DNA of 52,228 bases from JAKPUX01 sp964436305 (GTDB lineage: Bacteria; Zhuqueibacterota; Zhuqueibacteria; Residuimicrobiales; Residuimicrobiaceae): positions 1-52,228 of the forward strand of contig CAYTCI010000023.1 in assembly GCA_964436305.1 (NCBI GenBank), in the 5' to 3' direction. The translations under genes and the position numbers were made by a program. Shown in pieces: positions 46,361 through 52,228 of this stretch. How positions within the stretch are numbered: the stretch's first letter is position 1; every line of letters starts with the position of its first letter. The notes beneath the pieces were generated by a model that was not told the origin of the DNA, searched no databases, and worked only from the letters and a program-made list of their open reading frames with translations.

Positions 46361-48997
46361 GTGACCGATTCGCAGCCCACTTCCGGTTCATTGAAGCAGC
46401 GTATTTTCCATGACCTCTTGCCGTTCGTGGCCAAGCCCGGCCGCTATATCGGCAATGAATTCAATATGGTCCGCAAAGATCCGGCTGCGGCGAAGGTGCG
46501 CATCGCCCTGGTCTTTCCGGACGTCTATGAGGTCGGTATGTCCTATCTGGGCTATCCGATCCTCTATCATATTCTCAATCAGCAGCCGCATCTCTATGCC
46601 GAGCGCGCTTTCGCGCCCTGGCTGGATATGGCGGCACAGATGCGGGAAAAGGGCGTGCCGCTCTTTTCGCTCGAAACCTTTTCGCCGCTGCGGGATTTCG
46701 ATCTCATCGGTTTTACGCTGCAGTACGAGCTGAACTATACCACCATCCTCGACCTGATCGATCTGGCGGGACTGCCTCTGCGGGCGGCAGAGCGCCACGA
46801 GGGCCCATTGGTGGTCGGCGGCGGGCCATCGGTCTTCAACCCCGAGCCGGTCGCCGATTTCTTCGATCTCCTTGCCATCGGTGACGGCGAGGAGGTGCTG
46901 CTCGAACTGACAGAGGCGATCGCTCAGGCCAAAGAGAACGGCCAGGCGAGGGGGGAGGTGCTGCGCCGCTGTGCGCAGATACCCGGGGTCTACATTCCGC
47001 AGTTTTACCAACCGCATGGGGACGCCACCGGCGCTTTTGCCGGACTGGAGCCGCTGCAAGCAGAGGCGCCGCGCCGCATCCGCAGCCGCATCGTCTCCAG
47101 TCTGCCGGCCGGCAACTATAGCGACCGGCCGCTTGTTCCCGTCATCACCACGACCCACGACCGCGTCTCCCTCGAGATCGCCCGCGGCTGCTCACGCGGC
47201 TGCCGCTTCTGTAACGCCGGGATGATCTACCGCCCGGTGCGCCAGCGCAGCGTCGAGGATCTCGTCGGGCAGGCGGTGGCGAGCATCCGCAACACCGGCT
47301 ACGATGAGGTTTCGCTGGTCTCGCTCTCGACCTCCGATTATGAGGAGCTCGGAGCGCTGATGCAGCGGCTGCAGGCCGAGCTGGGGAGGCAAATGGTCAA
47401 CATCTCCTTCCCCTCGCTGCGGCCGGAAAAGTTCACCCCCGAGGTGGCGCGCTTCGCCAGGGGGGTGCGCAAGTCGGGATTGACCCTCGCCCCCGAGGCG
47501 GGTTCGCAGCGGCTGCGCGAGGTCATCAACAAGACCACCACCGCTGATGACCTGCTGCGCGCGGTGGAACTGGCCTTCCGCGAAGGCTGGAAGGTGGTCA
47601 AGCTCTATTTCATGATCGGTCAGCCGACCGAGACCGACGCGGACCTGCAGGGCATAGCCGATCTCATCGGCCAGGTCATCGCCCTGGCGCGCCGGTGGAA
47701 AGGGAACAGAATCAACGTCTCGGTCTCGCCCTTCGTCCCCAAGCCGGGCACCCCGTTCCAGTGGGCGGCCCAGGACAGCCCGGGAGAGACCCGGCGCAAG
47801 CTCGCTTTTTTACGCGAGCGCTTGCGCGACAAGCTGATCAAGCTCAGCTGGCGCGATGCCGAGGTGGCCCAGATCGAAGGGGTGCTGGCCCGCGGCGACC
47901 GGCGGCTGGGGCGGGTCATCCAGCGCGCCTGGCAGGCGGGTGCGACCCTGGAGGGATGGTCCGAGAATTATCATCACACGATCTGGCTGGAAGCCCTCGC
48001 CGCGGAAGGGCTGCAGCCGGAGCTCTTCACGGGGGGGTATCCCCTGGAGGCGCCCCTGCCCTGGGCGCATCTGGACAAGGGGGTGACAACCCGATTCTTG
48101 CAGGATGAGTACCGGCGGGCGCTCGGGCAGGAGGTGACGCCCGACTGCCGCGACGGCCAGTGCAACCGCTGCGGCCTGATGGGGCAGCCGGTCTGCCAGG
48201 AGATCCTCAAGGGGGAACAAATGTATCACAGCGGCGTTTTGCCGCCGGCGCCCGCGGCGCAGGTGGCTGACCGTACGCCACTGCCGCAACCGGCTCCGCC
48301 TCGACAAGGTCGCTGGGTGCGTCTGCATTACCATCGGGGTGAAGAGGTGCGCTGGATCTCGCATCTCGACTTTATCCATGTTCTCGAACGGGCGCTGCGG
48401 CGCGCGGGATGGCCGCTGGTCTACAGCGAGGGATTCAATCCCCATCCGCGTATCTCCTATGGACCGCCGCTGCCCACCGGGCATATCAGCCAGGCCGAAT
48501 ATATCGACCTGATGGCCGCGTCGGAGGAGATTGGCTCCTGCGTCGCCGCCCTGGCGGCACAACTGCCGGCCGGGATCGGCATCCGCGAGGCTCTGCTCCT
48601 GCCGGCCAAACCCCGTGCCCTGGCGGACGAGATCGTCCGCACCGTCAGCCGGGTGACCTGGCCTACACTGGCTGAACCCGTCGATTTGACCGCGCGCATC
48701 GCAGCCCTCCTCGGACAGCCGGAGCTGCTGGTGACACGGCACAAGGAAAATGAAGCCCCCCGCATCCTGGATATCCGGCCCTTCCTGCTGGAACTGGCCT
48801 GGCGGGAGGGGGCTTTACAGATCGTCAGCCATGTCGATCACGGCAAGACCGTGCGCATGGAAGAAATTATCAGCCTGCTCTTCCCCGACGAACCCGGCCG
48901 TGCGCGGCTGGCCTCCATCAAAAGGCTCCACCTGTGGATGGAGAGGGAAGGGGAGCTCATCTCCCCCCTCGTGGCGGCGGGCGGCATCAGAGTGTAA
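46361..48997 (+). CDS. Radical SAM protein fused to DUF2344 (TIGR03960-TIGR03936 type)
   Basis: An 878-residue protein, GTG start nine bases after the beta-gamma stop. The N-terminal region (IALVFPDVYEVGMSYLGYPI) is a B12-binding-like fold without obvious cofactor motif. The radical SAM core follows at about residues 260-500 with the cluster ligands Cys277, Cys281 and Cys284 in CSRGCRFCNAG. A Cys-rich segment (CRDGQCNRCGL) lies near residue 600. The C-terminal 220 residues match DUF2344 (WISHLDFIHVLERALRRAGW, then SEGFNPHPRISYGPPLP). The two halves are often separate genes beside RNase E/G. The substrate is unknown; a tRNA or ribosome-related modification is suspected from the conserved context upstream of rng, rplU and rpmA. 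Confidence 0.88.
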   Translation: MTDSQPTSGSLKQRIFHDLLPFVAKPGRYIGNEFNMVRKDPAAAKVRIALVFPDVYEVGMSYLGYPILYHILNQQPHLYAERAFAPWLDMAAQMREKGVPLFSLETFSPLRDFDLIGFTLQYELNYTTILDLIDLAGLPLRAAERHEGPLVVGGGPSVFNPEPVADFFDLLAIGDGEEVLLELTEAIAQAKENGQARGEVLRRCAQIPGVYIPQFYQPHGDATGAFAGLEPLQAEAPRRIRSRIVSSLPAGNYSDRPLVPVITTTHDRVSLEIARGCSRGCRFCNAGMIYRPVRQRSVEDLVGQAVASIRNTGYDEVSLVSLSTSDYEELGALMQRLQAELGRQMVNISFPSLRPEKFTPEVARFARGVRKSGLTLAPEAGSQRLREVINKTTTADDLLRAVELAFREGWKVVKLYFMIGQPTETDADLQGIADLIGQVIALARRWKGNRINVSVSPFVPKPGTPFQWAAQDSPGETRRKLAFLRERLRDKLIKLSWRDAEVAQIEGVLARGDRRLGRVIQRAWQAGATLEGWSENYHHTIWLEALAAEGLQPELFTGGYPLEAPLPWAHLDKGVTTRFLQDEYRRALGQEVTPDCRDGQCNRCGLMGQPVCQEILKGEQMYHSGVLPPAPAAQVADRTPLPQPAPPRQGRWVRLHYHRGEEVRWISHLDFIHVLERALRRAGWPLVYSEGFNPHPRISYGPPLPTGHISQAEYIDLMAASEEIGSCVAALAAQLPAGIGIREALLLPAKPRALADEIVRTVSRVTWPTLAEPVDLTARIAALLGQPELLVTRHKENEAPRILDIRPFLLELAWREGALQIVSHVDHGKTVRMEEIISLLFPDEPGRARLASIKRLHLWMEREGELISPLVAAGGIRV

Positions 48998-49011
48998 AGA
49001 AATGAGGAACC

Positions 49012-50571
49012 ATGAAAAAGGACATCATTATCAACATCGCCATCGGCGAGTCGCGCGTCGCGATCCTCGAGGACGGCCGCCTGGCGGAACTCTATCTCGA
49101 AAAACCTGAAAATGAACGCATGGTGGGGGACATCTATTACGGCAAGGTTGCCAAGGTCATCAAGGGGATGCAGGCGGCCTTTGTCGACATCGGCCTCAAC
49201 CAGGATGCCTTTCTCCATTTTTCGGATGTCGCCGACAATCTGGCGGCCTTCAATCCGCTCTTCCCCCAGGAAGAGAACCGCGGCCGTGGAGGCAACAACA
49301 ATAACAATCAGCGCCAGCGCCACCATGGCGGACGCGATTTCAGCGAGCCGCAGCTGCGCCAGGGCCAGCCGATCCTGGTCCAGGTGACCAAGGAGCCGAT
49401 CTCGAGCAAGGGAGCACGCGTCACCACCGAGATCTCCCTGCCCGGCCGTTTTCTCGTCCTCATCCCCTATGACGACATGATCGGGGTGTCGCGCAAGATC
49501 ACCAACCGCCGCGAACGCGCCCGCCTCAAACAAATCGGCCGCGCGATCAAACCCGAGGGCTTCGGCCTGGTGATCCGCACTGTCTCCGAGAATCGCGACG
49601 AAGCGGCGCTGCGCGCCGACCTCGAGGACCTCGTGCGGATGTGGGAGACCCTGGTCGACAAGGTCCGCAAGAACCCGGCACCGATGCTCGTCCACAAGGA
49701 TATGGATGTGCTCTCCAGCGTCATCCGCGACCTCTTCACCAACGACGTCTCGCTGCTGGCGGTCGACAATAAAAAGATGCACAAACAGATCGTCAAGTAT
49801 GTGCGCGATGTCGCGCCCGCCCTGGTCGATCGTACCGAGCTCTACAATGGGCGCGTGCCGATCTTTGACAAGTTCGGCATCGAGACCGAGATCACCCGCA
49901 GCCTCTCGCGCAAGGTCTGGCTCAAGAGCGGCGGCTATATCTTTTTCGACCACACCGAGGCCCTCGCGGCCATCGATGTCAACAGCGGCCGCTTCATCGG
50001 CAAGAAAGACCACGATGCCAACAGCCTGCGGATCAACCTCGAGGCGGCGCGGGAGATCGCCCGCCAACTGCGCCTGCGGGACATCGGCGGCATCATCATC
50101 ATCGATTTCATCGACATGGTCGAGGAGAAGAACCGCAAGCGGCTGCAGGATGAGTTTCTCCGCGAACTCGATTCGGATCGCGCCCAGGTCAACGTAGCGC
50201 CGATCTCGCAGTTTGGTATCATCGAGATGACGCGCGAGCGCATCCGCCCGGCCCTGCTCTTCACCCTGAGCGATCCCTGCCCCGCCTGTCTCGGCACCGG
50301 GCGCGTTCTCTCCAAGACCACGACCATGGCGCGCATCGAGCGCTGGCTGATGCGCTACCGCGCCGAGAAGGGCGAGCGCAGCCTGCAGCTGGTGGTCAAT
50401 CCCGAACTGGCGGCCTATCTCGGCTCCGGCTATCGCAGCCAGATGCTGCGCTTGAGCTGGAAGTACTGGACCCGAATCCGGCTGATCGGGGACGAGAATG
50501 TGGCGATGGACGAATTCCGTTTTCTGACCAAGGATGGCCAGGAGGATTTGACCAACAGGTATTTCAGCTAA
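49012..50571 (+). CDS. rng: Ribonuclease E/G family endoribonuclease
   Basis: A 519-residue protein, a little longer than E. coli RNase G (489). The S1 domain starts near residue 38 (VGDIYYGKVAKVIKGMQAAF followed by VDIGLNQDAFLHFSD) and contains an Arg/Asn/Gln-rich insertion (ENRGRGGNNNNNQRQRHHGG). The catalytic DNase-I-like part carries the Asp of AAIDVNSGRFIG and of IIIIDFIDM. The zinc-link motif CPACLGTGRV lies near residue 422. It cleaves structured RNAs, including rRNA precursors and mRNAs. ATG 49012 follows GAGG. The gene order rng - rplU - rpmA is widely conserved, although rplU here has its own strong promoter. Confidence 0.93.
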   Translation: MKKDIIINIAIGESRVAILEDGRLAELYLEKPENERMVGDIYYGKVAKVIKGMQAAFVDIGLNQDAFLHFSDVADNLAAFNPLFPQEENRGRGGNNNNNQRQRHHGGRDFSEPQLRQGQPILVQVTKEPISSKGARVTTEISLPGRFLVLIPYDDMIGVSRKITNRRERARLKQIGRAIKPEGFGLVIRTVSENRDEAALRADLEDLVRMWETLVDKVRKNPAPMLVHKDMDVLSSVIRDLFTNDVSLLAVDNKKMHKQIVKYVRDVAPALVDRTELYNGRVPIFDKFGIETEITRSLSRKVWLKSGGYIFFDHTEALAAIDVNSGRFIGKKDHDANSLRINLEAAREIARQLRLRDIGGIIIIDFIDMVEEKNRKRLQDEFLRELDSDRAQVNVAPISQFGIIEMTRERIRPALLFTLSDPCPACLGTGRVLSKTTTMARIERWLMRYRAEKGERSLQLVVNPELAAYLGSGYRSQMLRLSWKYWTRIRLIGDENVAMDEFRFLTKDGQEDLTNRYFS

Positions 50572-50582
50572 GCGGCCCGGCG

Positions 50583-50656
50583 GCGCAAACTCCTCGCGCT
50601 GACCCGGCCGCGCCTTGGACCTTGCAGCGCAGACTCCTCGCGCCGACCTGGCCGCG
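50583..50656 (+). repeat. 30-bp direct repeat (two copies) upstream of rplU promoter
   Basis: Copies at 50583-50612 and 50627-50656 differ at three positions. Each contains ACTCCTCGCGCYGACCYGGC + CGCG, the best form of the dispersed intergenic motif. The second copy ends 18 bases before the -35 box. Confidence 0.8.
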
Positions 50657-50673
50657 AAATTCGCACAATCCGC

Positions 50674-50702
50674 TTGACAAAAAGCAAAAGAATTGCTATA
50701 TT
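50674..50702 (+). promoter_or_regulatory. Consensus sigma-70 promoter of rplU-rpmA
   Basis: TTGACA (50674-50679), a 17-base spacer and TATATT (50697-50702) lie 49 bases before ATG 50751. Confidence 0.85.
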
Positions 50703-50750
50703 TAATGCCATTTTGGATTTATCGATCATTTACCGCACGGAGAGTTCTGC

Positions 50751-51065
50751 ATGTACGCAATTATTGATATCGCCGGCGCCCAGTTCAAGGTCGCCCAGGA
50801 CGACAAGATCAACGCCCCGAAGCTGGCCGGCGAGGTGGGTTCCACCGTCGAACTCGAAAAGGTCATTCTGCTGTCCGGTGAGAACGGCGAGGTCAAGGTG
50901 GGCAAGCCCTACGTTGACGGCGCCAAAGTCCAGGCGACCATCCTCAGCCACGGCCAGGACAAAAAGGTCCAGATCTTTAAAAAAATCCGCCGCGAAGGGT
51001 ATACCCTGTTCAAGGGGCACCGTCAGCAGCACACCACGTTGAAAATCGAAACAATCGTTGGATAA
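50751..51065 (+). CDS. rplU: 50S ribosomal protein L21
   Basis: A 104-residue protein of standard L21 length. It has MYAIIDIAGAQFKVAQDD at the N-terminus, EVGSTVELEKVILLSGENGE in the middle, and KIRREGYTLFKGHRQQHTTL near the C-terminus, where the conserved basic residues contact 23S rRNA. GGAG lies nine bases before ATG 50751. L21 is a structural part of the large ribosomal subunit and works with L20 and L27. It is followed after 38 bases by rpmA and preceded by a consensus promoter. Confidence 0.97.
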   Translation: MYAIIDIAGAQFKVAQDDKINAPKLAGEVGSTVELEKVILLSGENGEVKVGKPYVDGAKVQATILSHGQDKKVQIFKKIRREGYTLFKGHRQQHTTLKIETIVG

Positions 51066-51103
51066 GAGCGGGGTAACGCCCGATCGGTTCTAGGAGGTAG
51101 TAT

Positions 51104-51355
51104 ATGGCGCACAAAAAAGGCGTGGGCTCCTCGCGCAATGGTCGCGACAGCAACCCGCAAATGCTCGGCGTCAAGCGGTACGATGGCCAGGTCGTCACGG
51201 CCGGCAGCATCATCGTCCGCCAGCGCGGCACCCGGATTCACCCCGGTTTGAATGTTGGCATTGGCTCGGATGATACCCTGTTCGCTCTCAAAACGGGCAC
51301 TGTGAAATTCAGCACCCACGGCAAAAACAAAAAGAGAGTCAATATCATCCTCTAG
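51104..51355 (+). CDS. rpmA: 50S ribosomal protein L27
   Basis: An 83-residue protein. MAHKKGVGSSRNGRDSNPQM at the N-terminus is the flexible arm that reaches the peptidyl-transferase centre; it differs from the usual GGGSS by having VGSS. KRYDGQVVTAGSIIVRQRGT and HPGLNVGIGSDDTLFAL follow as in all L27 proteins. There is no N-terminal extension of the kind removed by Prp in Firmicutes. AGGAGG precedes ATG 51104. A strong terminator follows within 20 bases. Confidence 0.97.
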   Translation: MAHKKGVGSSRNGRDSNPQMLGVKRYDGQVVTAGSIIVRQRGTRIHPGLNVGIGSDDTLFALKTGTVKFSTHGKNKKRVNIIL

Positions 51356-51372
51356 GCCAAAGAATGGTCTTT

Positions 51373-51401
51373 AAAGCGCGATCCCATCGCGCTTTTTTTT
51401 T
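51373..51401 (+). terminator. Rho-independent terminator of rplU-rpmA
   Basis: AAAGCGCGAT (51373-51382) pairs with ATCGCGCTTT (51386-51395) around CCC, and six more T follow the stem. Confidence 0.95.
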
Positions 51402-51493
51402 GACGGGCTGCCGCGGCTCTCTCTCCGGCTTCCGGCGAGCGTCAGGCGGCCCCGCTCCTGATCTCTTACACCCAACCCGTGCAGAAGGTGAAC

Positions 51494-52228
51494 ATGAATC
51501 GAACAATTCGCCGACGCATCAGCCGATGGGGATGGGGCCTCCTCCTGTGTTCCTCCGCCATGCTGTATGCGCAGCCGCCTCAACTCTCTATCAATGAATT
51601 CCTGGCTTCCAATTCCAAACTGAATCCTGATCCGGACTACAAGGCCTATGCCGACTGGATTGAACTCTACAATGCAGGAGAGACCCGGCTGCAGCTTGCC
51701 GGCTACACTCTGACCGACAACCTTTCGCAGCCGGCCAAGTGGACCTTTCCGGCCAATAGCTCGATTGCCGCGAAATCCTTCCTCGTGATCTGGGCGGATG
51801 ACCGGAACAGCGGACTGCATACCAATTACAAACTGGCCGCCGAGGGCGAGCAGATCGGGCTGTTTGACTATACCGGCAAGCTGATCGATTCCCTCTCATA
51901 CGGCCAGCAGTCCACCAATGTCTCCTGCGGGCGCTATCCCGACGGTCTGGGCGCCTGGCGTTACTTCAGCACCCCGACGCCGGGGACGGCCAACCTCGTC
52001 CAGCCCTTCGAAGGGATCGTTTCCGATCCGGGCTTCTCGCAGCCCGGCGGTTTTTATCGCGGCGAGCAGACCGTCCTCCTCTCCCACGACGGCACCGCCG
52101 AGTCGATCCGTTATACCACCAATGGCGCCATCCCCTCCGATACCGCGGCTTTTTACACCGGTGCCATCCGTATCTCCCGGACCACTGTCCTGCGGGCCCA
52201 GGCTTTCCGGGCAGGCCGCCTCCCCAGC
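51494..52228 (+). CDS. Secreted lamin-tail domain protein (3' truncated by window end)
   Basis: The frame runs open from ATG 51494 (AGAAGG upstream) to the last base, 245 codons, so the C-terminus is outside. The signal peptide (WGWGLLLCSSAMLYAQ) is followed by a lamin-tail domain at about residues 28-155 (LSINEFLASNS, DYKAYADWIELYN, LAGYTLTDNLSQPAKWTF, IGLFDYTGKLIDSLSYGQQ). A chitobiase-like or FN3-associated module follows at about 190-240 (IRYTTNGAIPSDTAAFYTGA, then TTVLRAQAFRAG). This pairing is typical of the N-terminal part of CotH-kinase-like or nuclease-associated surface proteins, often with a T9SS tail. The actual downstream domain is unknown here. Confidence 0.83.
   Translation, partial: MNRTIRRRISRWGWGLLLCSSAMLYAQPPQLSINEFLASNSKLNPDPDYKAYADWIELYNAGETRLQLAGYTLTDNLSQPAKWTFPANSSIAAKSFLVIWADDRNSGLHTNYKLAAEGEQIGLFDYTGKLIDSLSYGQQSTNVSCGRYPDGLGAWRYFSTPTPGTANLVQPFEGIVSDPGFSQPGGFYRGEQTVLLSHDGTAESIRYTTNGAIPSDTAAFYTGAIRISRTTVLRAQAFRAGRLPS

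Overview
The window looks like a chromosomal piece of a GC-rich, Gram-negative bacterium of the Fibrobacterota-Chlorobiota-Bacteroidota (FCB) neighbourhood, probably a KSB1- or Calditrichota-like lineage. Signs seen in the sequence are several secreted proteins ending in a type IX secretion (T9SS) type A sorting domain with the QNYPNPFN signature, a PorV-like beta-barrel, a TonB-dependent receptor and many lipoproteins. Promoters nevertheless look like ordinary sigma-70 sites (TTGnnn, 17 bases, TAnnnT). A run of exactly 100 N (9843-9942) marks a scaffold gap, so this is a draft, probably metagenomic, assembly. The lineage is inference; a 16S or marker-gene tree would settle it.

Layout. 1-4959: the 3' part of a large secreted T9SS protein, a PorV/PorQ-like barrel and a parvulin-type lipoprotein foldase. 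5206-7399: a DUF5989 membrane microprotein coupled to a membrane-anchored SGNH/GDSL hydrolase with TPRs. 7464-10965: a sugar ABC importer (lipoprotein plus two permeases, no ATPase in the window) interrupted by a repeat-filled intergenic region containing the scaffold gap. 11048-16288: SWIM zinc-finger protein, LysM lytic transglycosylase, TonB-dependent receptor and methyltransferase. 16380-20147: two modular T9SS surface proteins on the minus strand. 20460-22188: an ECF sigma factor, its zinc-binding anti-sigma factor and a periplasmic Spy/CpxP-like protein. 22386-31922: a YncE-like propeller/phosphoesterase, a pyrroline-5-carboxylate-type aldehyde dehydrogenase, a helical-repeat protein, an M29 aminopeptidase, a MuiA-like protein and a SpoIIE-type phosphatase.

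32071-39741: an apparently exported L-Ala-D/L-Glu-epimerase-like enzyme, a HAD phosphatase, histidyl-tRNA synthetase with tRNA-His just upstream of it, a phytol/dolichol-kinase-like membrane enzyme, then a PrsW protease - SPFH protein - M24 peptidase cluster. 39959-43407: a repeat-rich exported protein, a short T9SS protein and a metallo-beta-lactamase-fold hydrolase. 43609-46351: a ferredoxin-dependent 2-oxoacid oxidoreductase operon with fused beta and gamma subunits. 46361-51355: a two-domain radical SAM protein, RNase E/G and ribosomal proteins L21 and L27. 51494-end: the start of a secreted lamin-tail protein.

The most interesting observation is the tRNA-His gene (35591-35667, minus). 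It encodes A73 and no G-1, unlike the near-universal G-1:C73 histidine identity pair, and it lies directly upstream of an unusually long HisRS. This resembles the unusual histidine identity system known from a group of Alphaproteobacteria. A second observation is a short GC-rich motif, about CTCGCGCYGACCYGG, that recurs in at least seven intergenic regions, mostly 18-60 bases upstream of predicted -35 boxes.
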